Below are positions 1 to 5,838 of a stretch of DNA of 5,838 nt, piece by piece. Position 1 is the stretch's first letter; every line of letters begins with the position of its first letter. Location: positions 1-5,838 of the forward strand of contig JBLHWU010000317.1 of the NCBI GenBank assembly GCA_047629355.1, in the 5' to 3' direction. The position numbers and the translations under genes were made by a program. Under the pieces are notes generated by a model. It had not been told where the DNA came from and did not search any database. It saw nothing but the letters and a program-made list of their open reading frames with translations. The DNA comes from CAYUNA01 sp047629355 (GTDB lineage: Bacteria > Bacteroidota > Bacteroidia > Chitinophagales > Saprospiraceae).

Positions 1-477
1 TATATGAATGAAATTGCTAAGAACGAAGATTTTCAAAAAGCACGAGACTTATCTGATAAATTTGCCAAATTGGAAGGTCGCCGTCCACGGATTATGGTCG
101 CTAAATTAGGACAAGATGGACATGACCGAGGGGCGAAGGTAATTGCGACGAGCTTTGCGGATATTGGCTTTGATGTGGATGTTGGTCCCTTGTTTCAAAC
201 ACCTGAAGAAGCGGCGCGACAAGCAGCGGAAAATGATGTGCATATTCTTGGTATTTCTTCATTGGCAGCTGGGCATAAAACGCTCGTTCCACAGACAATT
301 GAAGCCTTGAATGCTTTGGGGCGCGAGGATATTATGGTGATCACGGGCGGCGTGATTCCGGAGAAGGATTATCAGTTTTTATTTGATGCGGGTGTGGTTG
401 GCGTGTTTGGTCCTGGGACGGTGATTTCGACGGCGGCGAGTGAAATTTTGAGGGTGATGATTCAGGGGATGGAGTGA
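1..477 (+). CDS. scpA: Methylmalonyl-CoA mutase large subunit, C-terminal B12-binding domain (5' end outside window)
   Basis: This is the cobalamin-binding end of methylmalonyl-CoA mutase, the cytoplasmic B12 enzyme that interconverts (R)-methylmalonyl-CoA and succinyl-CoA. Numbering from the ATG at 4, the cobalt-ligand motif DxHxxG is D38-G-H40-D-R-G43 within KLGQDGHDRG, followed by SSLAAGH (85-91), TGGVIP (114-119) and VFGPGT (134-139), the expected order of a B12 Rossmann fold. The ATG at 4 is probably an internal Met. The segment EDFQKARDLSDKFAKLEGRRPRI (split here as residues 8-30) is the linker between the TIM barrel and the B12 domain in full-length mutases, whereas stand-alone B12 subunits begin close to the DGHDRG motif. 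The frame is open to the window edge, and the catalytic barrel should lie upstream. The last 180 bases are about 51% G+C, against about 35-38% sampled in the regulator and aceB. A related acyl-CoA mutase cannot be excluded from this domain alone. Confidence 0.92.
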   Translation, partial: YMNEIAKNEDFQKARDLSDKFAKLEGRRPRIMVAKLGQDGHDRGAKVIATSFADIGFDVDVGPLFQTPEEAARQAAENDVHILGISSLAAGHKTLVPQTIEALNALGREDIMVITGGVIPEKDYQFLFDAGVVGVFGPGTVISTAASEILRVMIQGME

Positions 478-493
478 TTTGTGAAAGAAAGAG

Positions 494-529
494 GTCAGAA
501 GTCAGACCGTTTTACGGTCAGAGGTCAGA
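494..529. repeat. GTCAGA direct repeats around a perfect hairpin
   Basis: Four copies of GTCAGA lie at 494-499, 501-506, 517-522 and 524-529, arranged as two closely spaced pairs. Between and overlapping the inner copies is a perfect 6-bp inverted repeat, GACCGT (505-510) and ACGGTC (514-519), with loop TTT. No T-run follows on either strand, so it is a poor intrinsic terminator. It lies just after the mutase gene and looks like an intergenic repeat element. Whether it is dispersed through the genome cannot be judged from one copy. Confidence 0.6.
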
Positions 530-582
530 GTAGATAATCATTTAAAATCACGAATCATCCGAACTCTAAATGTTCACAAAAA

Positions 583-905
583 ATGCTTAACTTTGATAAA
601 AAACAAGTCAATGGTAGCGACTTCAAAAGTAATAAAAATACGAAAGGAAAAAAAACTTATGAAAAGATTTCATGGGAATCATTTCAACGAGAATACCTGA
701 CTCGGAAAGACAATTTCAAGTACGAATGGGTCAACGGTGAGATTGAAAAAACCTTGTGCTTTGAGCTAATTAATGCTCAATCTGATACCCAACCAAAAGA
801 AATACAAACAGCTACCCATGAAAGCCAATTTTTTATTTTAGATAATCTCTTAGTAACGGTAAATATACAATCTTACAGCATAAAAAATAGCTTCTATTTC
901 TTCAT
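583..905 (+). pseudogene. Probable Uma2-family (DUF820) endonuclease-like gene remnant, C-terminus lost
   Basis: An open frame starts at ATG 583. Residues 26-57 contain YEKISWESFQREYL and FKYEWVNGEIEKT, which resemble the N-terminal signature of Uma2/DUF820 proteins (a W-x-x-F-x-x-x-Y helix followed by a K-Y-E-W-x-x-G-x-I/V-E strand). HESQFFILDNLL (79-90) could match the helix that normally follows. After about residue 92 nothing resembles the family. The frame stays open to a stop at 1078-1080, but from 906 onward it is simply antisense to the 3' end of the regulator gene. Uma2 proteins are usually near 200 residues and carry their PD-(D/E)xK-type acidic and lysine residues in the missing part, so this copy should be inactive. 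The extra 20 or so residues between EKT and HESQFF also suggest decay. A small unrelated hypothetical protein is the alternative. Confidence 0.42.
882..899 (-). terminator. Candidate intrinsic terminator of the regulator gene
   Basis: Read on the minus strand, AAATAG (899-894), loop AAG and CTATTT (890-885) form a 6-bp stem that continues into a T-run (887-882). It begins only about 7 bases after the regulator's stop codon (906-908). The stem is A/T-rich and therefore weak, so the call rests mainly on its position. Confidence 0.42.
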
Positions 906-2387
906 TTACAAGCTCCTCAAAGAGCTTAGAATAGTCGCCTCCTTCCGCTCCTGCTCAATCACAATCGGCGCAACGACTCTTGCTTCACAATTCTTTACGC
1001 CACACCGCTCGCAAGTCGTATGCACTTCTTTATACTTTAACTTGGGGTCACTTAAAAAATGGAAAATGCTTTTTAATTGAGGATTCACTAATAAACCAAG
1101 CGTAACACTAACGCCTCTATTGGCATTTTGAAAACCAGATTTTGCTAAGGATATACAGAGGTATTCCTTGTCGGTATTCCAATATTTAGAAATTTGAGCA
1201 TCCGCAATAATTGGTGTTTCTGACTTTTTCCTTTTCACAAAAGGCAACTCTTTAATACTGGTAATCGAAACCCAGCGATTGCAATAATGCTCATTCAACT
1301 CATTATTATAAGGACTATGCAATTGCGAAAGGTGCAAATCCTTTTTCATTTTAAACGACTTTAAATGCTCATCACTGGTTAGGCGGATGAAAAATAAATC
1401 TTCTAATCCAAAATGATGCGGTAAAATATTGGTCAATCGCTGCATTAATGTCTCGGCACTGACATCATACTTCTTGAGCAAATTTAAAAACAACTTGGGC
1501 TGCCAAGTATTTTCTCTTGCCAATAATCGGATATCATTCGTTAAAGTTGCCGCATCCATCAATAAGGCTGCCGCAAAATGAGAGGCTTTGTAGTTGTTCA
1601 ATAATATTTCAAAAGAATCAATTTCGGTAATCGTTGTTTCGTAAGGGCGTTCGTTCAATTCGAGGTATTGAAAACCCAATTCCCTGGCAATTAGAAAATT
1701 CTGTTGCGCTATTGACAAACCTTTTTGAATAAAAAGAACCTTTGCTTCGGGTTTATAATAAGAACGAATGTGGTTAATGACCTCGTTTTTGCTCAATTCT
1801 TGACGGTCAATGCGGATGCCATAAATTTCTAACAATTGGTCTTCTAAGAAATCAGTTGTAAAAGGGAGTTGTCCTTTAATAGAAAATTCTTTTTTAAAAT
1901 TATCCACCGCTGCTTCTAAATCGGGAAAATGATTGTTGTGCATATCTTGATAGGACCGCAGCGCTTCTAAGTAAAACTGCTTTTCATTGACTTGATAATT
2001 TCGAGCAATTTTAAAAATAGTCGAAATAAAAGCATTGACCTTATCCGGTGTTTGCGTGAATAATTCCAGCAATTTTTCCAAACTAATCCCAAATTCCTCC
2101 AAAGGAAACAATCTAAAAAACTTGGAAGACAATAAATCTATAATCGGCTGTAGTTTTTTAGAAGCATTCGTCGCGACCATGTAATTATAGTCTACGCCCA
2201 AGGCTTCCGCCAAATTATTGATTTTAGCAGGTTTGGGATAACGCTTACCTTTTTCAATATCATTCAAATAGGAAGTCGATAAACCCGTTAATTTTCCTAA
2301 TTCTTTGTAGGATAAACCTTTTTGTTGTCTCAAATGCCTCAATTTGAAACCAAATATTAGGCGGATTACTTTGTCGTTATTGAGCAT
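906..2387 (-). CDS. XRE-family transcriptional regulator with ScfR (short-chain fatty-acyl regulator) C-terminal domain, RamB/PrpR-like
   Basis: This is a cytoplasmic DNA-binding protein of 493 residues, about the usual size for the RamB/PrpR type. Residues 13-67 are a Cro/C1-type HTH (KLRHLRQQKGLSYKELGKLTG, split at 15-35, then STSYLNDIEKGKRYP). The middle, about 180-290, resembles the ImmA/IrrE (M78) fold, but the HExxH zinc motif is replaced by R235-E-L-G-F239, so no peptidase activity is expected. The C-terminal part (about 320-480) matches the ScfR domain: C369-N-R-W near its start and C459-E-R-C462-G-V-K-N-C467 near its end. In mycobacterial PrpR a comparable three-cysteine set binds an Fe4S4 cluster, and acyl-CoA is the proposed effector. 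Known relatives control glyoxylate-shunt and methylcitrate genes. This gene is divergent from aceB-aceA across 245 bp, so those genes are the inferred target. The start (ATG at 2387-2385) leaves a normal-length N-terminus; the leader is A/T-rich without a Shine-Dalgarno. Its repressor or activator role cannot be read from the sequence. Confidence 0.87.
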   Translation of the reverse strand: MLNNDKVIRLIFGFKLRHLRQQKGLSYKELGKLTGLSTSYLNDIEKGKRYPKPAKINNLAEALGVDYNYMVATNASKKLQPIIDLLSSKFFRLFPLEEFGISLEKLLELFTQTPDKVNAFISTIFKIARNYQVNEKQFYLEALRSYQDMHNNHFPDLEAAVDNFKKEFSIKGQLPFTTDFLEDQLLEIYGIRIDRQELSKNEVINHIRSYYKPEAKVLFIQKGLSIAQQNFLIARELGFQYLELNERPYETTITEIDSFEILLNNYKASHFAAALLMDAATLTNDIRLLARENTWQPKLFLNLLKKYDVSAETLMQRLTNILPHHFGLEDLFFIRLTSDEHLKSFKMKKDLHLSQLHSPYNNELNEHYCNRWVSITSIKELPFVKRKKSETPIIADAQISKYWNTDKEYLCISLAKSGFQNANRGVSVTLGLLVNPQLKSIFHFLSDPKLKYKEVHTTCERCGVKNCEARVVAPIVIEQERKEATILSSLRSL

Positions 2388-2515
2388 TATTTTTTATATT
2401 AAAAATACCTTAGCAAAAAACTGCATTTATATTCTGAATTTTTAATTAAATAAAAATTAAGTATCGAAAAATCAACAATTGCAATTAATAATTTCCATCA
2501 CTAAATTTTCTGCTG

Positions 2516-2548
2516 CAAATATAAGAATTTTCCCTTAAAACGGATAAA
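2516..2548 (-). promoter_or_regulatory. Candidate promoter of the ScfR-type regulator
   Basis: On the minus strand, TATATTTG (2523-2516) is a full match to the Bacteroidota -7 consensus TAnnTTTG. TTTA (2548-2545) lies 21 bases upstream and matches the -33 TTTG in 3 of 4 positions. It would give a leader of roughly 120 bases before the start at 2387. In A/T-rich DNA such matches arise by chance, so this is suggestive only. Confidence 0.4.
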
Positions 2549-2558
2549 AATATATTTA
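2528..2558 (+). promoter_or_regulatory. Candidate promoter of aceB
   Basis: TTTT (2528-2531), 19 bases of spacer and TATATTTA (2551-2558) fit the Bacteroidota promoter pattern TTTG-N19-21-TAnnTTTG with one mismatch in each element. The -7 element overlaps the left end of the palindrome at 2554-2576, so a protein bound there would cover the polymerase site. Transcription would start near 2565, giving a leader of about 70 bases. The candidate regulator promoter occupies the same stretch on the other strand. Confidence 0.38.
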
Positions 2559-2576
2559 GCGGAATTTCCGCTAAAT
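2554..2576. promoter_or_regulatory. Perfect 23-nt palindrome, probable operator for the divergent regulator
   Basis: The arms ATTTAGCGGAA (2554-2564) and TTCCGCTAAAT (2566-2576) are perfect inverted repeats around a central T at 2565. Odd, near-perfect symmetry of this length in an intergenic region is typical of a dimeric HTH protein's binding site. It sits between the regulator gene and aceB and overlaps the best aceB -7 candidate. A partial second copy of one arm, TTGCGGAAT, is at 2593-2601, with its GCGGAAT core 36 bases downstream of the equivalent core in the palindrome. Binding by the neighbouring regulator is inferred from position. The RNA form could also fold as a hairpin, but no T-run follows on either strand. 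Confidence 0.68.
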
Positions 2577-2632
2577 GAATAATTTATATACCTTGCGGAA
2601 TAATTAGTAACCTAATCACTAAATTAATAAAT

Positions 2633-4243
2633 ATGACGACTTCCGCAATTGCCACTTTTCCAACAGTCGAGGGCATTACTATCAAAGGGAATTTCAAAGA
2701 AGGATATGAAACGATTTTGACAACTGAAGCACTCGAATTTTTAAAAGGCTTACATCTTCGTTTCAATAATCGTAGAAAGGAACTACTGCAACACAGAATT
2801 GAGCGACAAACAGCTTTAGATAAGGGAATTATGCCCGATTTTTTGCCCTCCACCAAAGCTATCAGAGAAGAAAATTGGCAAGTAGCCCCTTTACCCGCTG
2901 ACTTATTGGATAGGCGAGTAGAAATAACGGGACCGGTTGATAGAAAAATGGTCATTAATGCCTTGAATTCTGGCGCGAAAGTTTTCATGGCAGATTTTGA
3001 AGATAGCAATACGCCAAATTGGGACAATAACATTGGTGGGCAAATAAATATGAGAGATGCCATCAACCGCACGATAGATTTTACCAATCCTAAAAATGGA
3101 AAGTATTATCAATTAAATGAGCAAGTCGCTACGCTGTTGATTCGGCCAAGAGGATGGCATTTGGAAGAGAAATATATTACTTGTAACGGGGAGCAAATGA
3201 GTGGCGGTTTCGTAGATTTTGGACTCTATGTTTTTCACAATGCGAAGAATTTAATTGCCAACGGAAGTGGTCCTTATTTCTATTTACCAAAAATGGAAAG
3301 TCATTTGGAAGCTCGACTGTGGAATGAGGTGTTTGTGTATGCGCAAGACCAATTAGGCATTCCACAAAAGACGATAAAGGCAACGGTTTTAATTGAGACC
3401 ATCTTAGCCAGTTTTGAATTGCACGAAATTTTGTTTGAATTAAAAGACCACTCCGCAGGCTTGAATTGTGGTCGTTGGGATTATATCTTTTCTTTTATTA
3501 AAAAGTTTAGAAACCTGCCCGGTTACACCATGCCTGACCGTGGAAAAATTGGTATGAATACGCACTTTATGAGTTCCTATTCTCAGTTGGTTATTAAAAC
3601 CTGCCATAAACGAGGCGTACATGCAATGGGCGGAATGGCGGCACAAATTCCAATTAAAAACGACCCAGTTGCCAATCAAAAAGCGATGGATAAAGTTCGA
3701 AATGATAAGTTGACAGAAGTGAAAAATGGACACGATGGAACTTGGGTCGCGCATCCAGCATTGGTGCAAGTAGCTATGGATGTTTTTAATGAAAATATGC
3801 CTACTCCCAACCAAATTCATGTCAAAAGAGAAGACGTTCAAGTGACTGCAGCCGATTTGACTCAAGCACCAACTGGCACGATAACGGAAGCGGGTCTTCG
3901 CCAAAATATCAACGTCGGTATTCTATATATCGAAAGTTGGCTCAGAGGAAATGGAGCGGCGGCGATTTATCATTTGATGGAAGATGCAGCTACGGCAGAA
4001 ATTTCGAGAACGCAAGTTTGGCAATGGATTCACAATGACGCAAAATTAGACGATGGTCAGACGATTACTTATGATTTGTATCAGCAGTTTTTGCCAGAAG
4101 AATTAAATAAAATCAAAGCGTATGTAGGGGAAAGTAATTATGAAAATGGCAGATTCAAAGAAGCTACTTCGCTTTTTGACCGCTTGGTAAAAGATAAGGA
4201 ATTTATTGAATTCCTGACTTTACCAGCTTATGAATTGATTTAA
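2633..4243 (+). CDS. aceB: Malate synthase A
   Basis: Malate synthase condenses glyoxylate with acetyl-CoA and water to give malate and CoA (EC 2.3.3.9), the second step of the glyoxylate shunt, in the cytoplasm. The 536 residues match the A form (about 530) rather than the longer G form (about 720). The family signature KDHSAGLNCGRWDYIF is at 271-286. RPRGWHL (171-177) holds the catalytic arginine, and LMEDAATAE (448-456) holds the catalytic aspartate D451. E255 (in LIETI) and D283 (in RWDY) are the expected Mg ligands, and MGGMAAQIP (332-340) is also conserved. No frameshift or missing key residue is seen. The ATG at 2633 is preceded by A/T-rich sequence without a Shine-Dalgarno, as is usual in Bacteroidota. 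aceA follows 166 bases downstream on the same strand, and the divergent ScfR-type regulator is the likely controller through the palindrome at 2554-2576. Confidence 0.97.
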   Translation: MTTSAIATFPTVEGITIKGNFKEGYETILTTEALEFLKGLHLRFNNRRKELLQHRIERQTALDKGIMPDFLPSTKAIREENWQVAPLPADLLDRRVEITGPVDRKMVINALNSGAKVFMADFEDSNTPNWDNNIGGQINMRDAINRTIDFTNPKNGKYYQLNEQVATLLIRPRGWHLEEKYITCNGEQMSGGFVDFGLYVFHNAKNLIANGSGPYFYLPKMESHLEARLWNEVFVYAQDQLGIPQKTIKATVLIETILASFELHEILFELKDHSAGLNCGRWDYIFSFIKKFRNLPGYTMPDRGKIGMNTHFMSSYSQLVIKTCHKRGVHAMGGMAAQIPIKNDPVANQKAMDKVRNDKLTEVKNGHDGTWVAHPALVQVAMDVFNENMPTPNQIHVKREDVQVTAADLTQAPTGTITEAGLRQNINVGILYIESWLRGNGAAAIYHLMEDAATAEISRTQVWQWIHNDAKLDDGQTITYDLYQQFLPEELNKIKAYVGESNYENGRFKEATSLFDRLVKDKEFIEFLTLPAYELI

Positions 4244-4253
4244 AAATAAACAC

Positions 4254-4299
4254 AAAAAATGCCCTTTCCAACAACTTTGGCGAGCAGTGAAAAAGGGCA
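4254..4299 (-). terminator. Compound hairpin in the aceB-aceA gap, terminator-like on the minus strand
   Basis: TGCCCTTT (4260-4267) pairs perfectly with AAAGGGCA (4292-4299). Inside it, CCAA (4268-4271) pairs with TTGG (4277-4280) around a 5-base loop, stacked directly on the outer stem. On the minus strand the outer stem runs straight into six T residues (4259-4254) and further T-rich sequence, a good intrinsic terminator. On the plus strand the tail is only ATATTATTAA, so it would be a weak terminator or attenuator for aceB transcripts, possibly lowering aceA relative to aceB. The fold is seen in the sequence; the direction of its action is inferred. Confidence 0.55.
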
Positions 4300-4326
4300 A
4301 TATTATTAACTGAATTAATAACGACG

Positions 4327-4334
4327 CAAACTTA
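4327..4334 (-). promoter_or_regulatory. Candidate minus-strand -7 promoter element in the aceB-aceA gap
   Basis: TAAGTTTG on the minus strand (4334-4327) is a full match to the Bacteroidota -7 consensus TAnnTTTG. It points at the hairpin and T-run at 4299-4254. No good -33 element exists at the usual 19-21 base spacing; TTTG (4350-4347) is only 12 bases away. It may be a chance match. Confidence 0.22.
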
Positions 4335-4409
4335 CGAAGAACAGGACAAAATTAGTCTGCATTTAAAGAATTCGTTTCCGTTGTTGTTAAAAATTAACCT
4401 TTACTAATT

Positions 4410-5838
4410 ATGACAACTTATAAATCTGCCATTGAAGCGGTCCGTATCCTCAAAGCAAAATATGGCGATACTTGGGCATCCATTAGTCCAGAAAATGCTG
4501 CACGAATTACCGTACAAAATCGTTTCAAAACAGGATTAGACATCGCTAAATATACGGCGGAAATCATGCGCAAAGATATGGCAGAATATGACGCCGATTC
4601 CTCTAAATATACCCAATCTTTAGGCTGCTGGCATGGCTTCGTAGCGCAGCAAAAAATGATTGCCGTAAAAAAACACCACGGTACAACGGCTAAGAAATAT
4701 CTATACCTTTCTGGTTGGATGGTCGCAGCTTTACGGTCTGAATTTGGTCCTTTGCCAGACCAATCTATGCACGAGAAAACAGCCGTTCCAAAATTAATCG
4801 AGGAGCTATATTCTTTCTTACGTCAAGCAGATGCAGTCGAGTTGAATGACTTATTCCGTCGCTTGGACGCGGGCGAAGAAGTGCAATCGGAAATAGACAA
4901 TTTTCAGACGCATGTTGTCCCAATTATTGCAGATATTGATGCAGGTTTTGGTAACGAGGAAGCCACTTATTTATTGGCTAAAAAAATGATTGAAGCAGGT
5001 GCTTGTGCTTTGCAAATTGAAAATCAAGTTTCTGATGCCAAACAATGTGGTCACCAAGATGGAAAGGTAACGGTTCCTCATGAAGACTTCATCGCTAAAT
5101 TGAATGCGTTGCGTTATGCCTTTTTAGAATTGGGCGTAGAAGAAGGCATTATTGTCGCACGAACGGACTCGGAAGGTGCTGGTTTGACGCAAAAATTACC
5201 CGTTTCTAAAGAGGCCGGAGATTTAGCATCTAAGTATTTAGATTTTGTGGAAGCAGAAGAAGTGTCTATTGAAAATGCGGAGGACAATGATGTTTTATTA
5301 AAAAGAAATGGCAAGCTGGTTCGCCCCGTTCGGATGCCAAATGGTTTGTATAAATTTAGAGAAGGTACAAATATTGACAGAGTCGTTTTGGACTGTATTA
5401 CGAGCCTACAAAACGGCGCAGATTTGCTTTGGATTGAAACACCAACGCCGCACGTTGGTCAGATTTCGAACATGGTCAATCGAGTAAAAAAGCAAATCCC
5501 AAATGCTAAATTGGTTTACAACAACTCTCCATCTTTCAACTGGACCATCAACTTCCGCCAACAAGCGTTCGATGCCATGTTGGAAGCAGGAAAGGATGTT
5601 TCCATGTATCAGCGGGCAGCCTTGATGGATGTCAAATATGACCATACGGAATTGTCTTACCAAGCGGATGAAATGATTCGTACTTTTCAAATCGATGCAG
5701 CTCGAGATGCCGGTGTTTTCCATCATTTAATCACCTTGCCAACTTATCACACCACGGCATTGCAGATGAATAATTTGACCGAAGGATACTTTAGTCCGCT
5801 GGGAATGTTGGCGTATGTCAAGGACATTCAACGTCAAG
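4410..5838 (+). CDS. aceA: Isocitrate lyase, long form (3' end outside window)
   Basis: Isocitrate lyase cleaves isocitrate to succinate and glyoxylate (EC 4.1.3.1), the first step of the glyoxylate shunt, in the cytoplasm. The window holds 476 codons with no stop. The sequence resembles the roughly 530-residue Pseudomonas aeruginosa-type subfamily more than the 430-residue E. coli form, so about 50 residues should be missing. LGCWHGF (71-77) is near the N-terminus, and DIDAGFGN (175-182) holds the Mg-binding aspartates. KQCGHQDGKVTVPHEDF (211-227) is the active-site loop with catalytic C213. ARTDSEGAG (250-258), WIETPTP (341-347), NNSPSFNW (371-378) and TLPTYH (442-447) complete the active site. 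The loop has K-Q-C-G-H where the classic signature has K-K/R-C-G-H, as I recall is normal in the long subfamily. The ATG at 4410 follows an A/T-rich leader. It is probably co-transcribed with aceB, although the 166-base gap could hold extra control. Confidence 0.96.
   Translation, partial: MTTYKSAIEAVRILKAKYGDTWASISPENAARITVQNRFKTGLDIAKYTAEIMRKDMAEYDADSSKYTQSLGCWHGFVAQQKMIAVKKHHGTTAKKYLYLSGWMVAALRSEFGPLPDQSMHEKTAVPKLIEELYSFLRQADAVELNDLFRRLDAGEEVQSEIDNFQTHVVPIIADIDAGFGNEEATYLLAKKMIEAGACALQIENQVSDAKQCGHQDGKVTVPHEDFIAKLNALRYAFLELGVEEGIIVARTDSEGAGLTQKLPVSKEAGDLASKYLDFVEAEEVSIENAEDNDVLLKRNGKLVRPVRMPNGLYKFREGTNIDRVVLDCITSLQNGADLLWIETPTPHVGQISNMVNRVKKQIPNAKLVYNNSPSFNWTINFRQQAFDAMLEAGKDVSMYQRAALMDVKYDHTELSYQADEMIRTFQIDAARDAGVFHHLITLPTYHTTALQMNNLTEGYFSPLGMLAYVKDIQRQ

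Noticed and set aside
4..6. ATG at 4 as a true start of a stand-alone B12-binding subunit
   Set aside because: The 30 residues before the DGHDRG motif match the inter-domain linker of full-length methylmalonyl-CoA mutase, and the frame is open to the window edge.
505..519. The GACCGT/ACGGTC hairpin as an intrinsic terminator of the mutase gene
   Set aside because: No T-run follows on either strand, and the hairpin is embedded in a direct-repeat array.
906..1080. The open frame on the + strand continuing from the Uma2-like remnant to 1080 as real protein
   Set aside because: It is antisense to the conserved cysteine-rich C-terminus of the regulator and shows no family resemblance after about residue 92.
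2477..2486. AATTGCAATT palindrome as a RamB/PrpR-like site (TTGCAA core)
   Set aside because: It is short, A/T-rich and likely by chance; the 23-nt palindrome at 2554-2576 is a far better operator candidate.
2584..3904. Several minus-strand open frames of 67-167 codons opposite aceB
   Set aside because: They lie opposite a fully conserved enzyme gene and have no recognisable domains or sensible leaders.
5040..5057. Q212 in the isocitrate lyase loop (K-Q-C-G-H) as a damaged active site
   Set aside because: The catalytic cysteine and histidine are intact, and this variant is, as recalled, usual in the long isocitrate lyase subfamily.
5114..5726. Minus-strand open frames of 66 and 106 codons opposite aceA
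   Set aside because: The plus strand there encodes continuous isocitrate lyase with all active-site motifs, so these are chance frames.

Overview
This window looks like chromosomal DNA from a member of the Bacteroidota. The leaders before the start codons are A/T-rich with no Shine-Dalgarno sequence, the intergenic regions contain matches to the Bacteroidota -7 element TAnnTTTG, and the Uma2-like remnant resembles proteins common in that phylum. A placement nearer Saprospiria or Chitinophagia is only an impression.

Layout. Positions 1-477 (+) are the C-terminal B12-binding end of a methylmalonyl-CoA mutase whose start lies outside the window. Positions 478-582 are a short non-coding gap with four GTCAGA copies arranged around a perfect hairpin. 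Positions 583 to about 905 (+) hold what looks like a broken Uma2-family (DUF820) gene; only its N-terminal part is recognisable. Positions 906-2387 (-) encode an XRE/Cro-type regulator with a degenerate ImmA/IrrE-like middle and a C-terminal short-chain fatty-acyl-CoA regulator (ScfR; RamB/PrpR-like) domain carrying a C-x2-C-x4-C cysteine cluster. Positions 2388-2632 are a divergent control region with a perfect 23-nt palindrome. Positions 2633-4243 (+) encode malate synthase A (aceB). Positions 4244-4409 contain a compound hairpin. Positions 4410 to the window end (+) encode a long-form isocitrate lyase (aceA), cut by the edge after 476 codons.

How the genes fit together. aceB and aceA form the complete glyoxylate shunt, which allows growth on acetate or fatty acids. 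The divergent regulator belongs to the family that controls the glyoxylate shunt and methylcitrate genes in actinobacteria (RamB, PrpR), so it is very probably the local regulator. The palindrome overlapping the best aceB -7 candidate is the likely operator. Methylmalonyl-CoA mutase next door links propionyl-CoA to succinyl-CoA, which suits a short-chain acyl-CoA theme, although it is separated by a repeat and a gene remnant and lies in a different transcription unit.

No unknown defence system or mobile element is visible. The points most worth a second look are the ScfR-type control of aceBA in this phylum, its probable Fe-S cysteine cluster, the operator palindrome, and a possible minus-strand small RNA between aceB and aceA.
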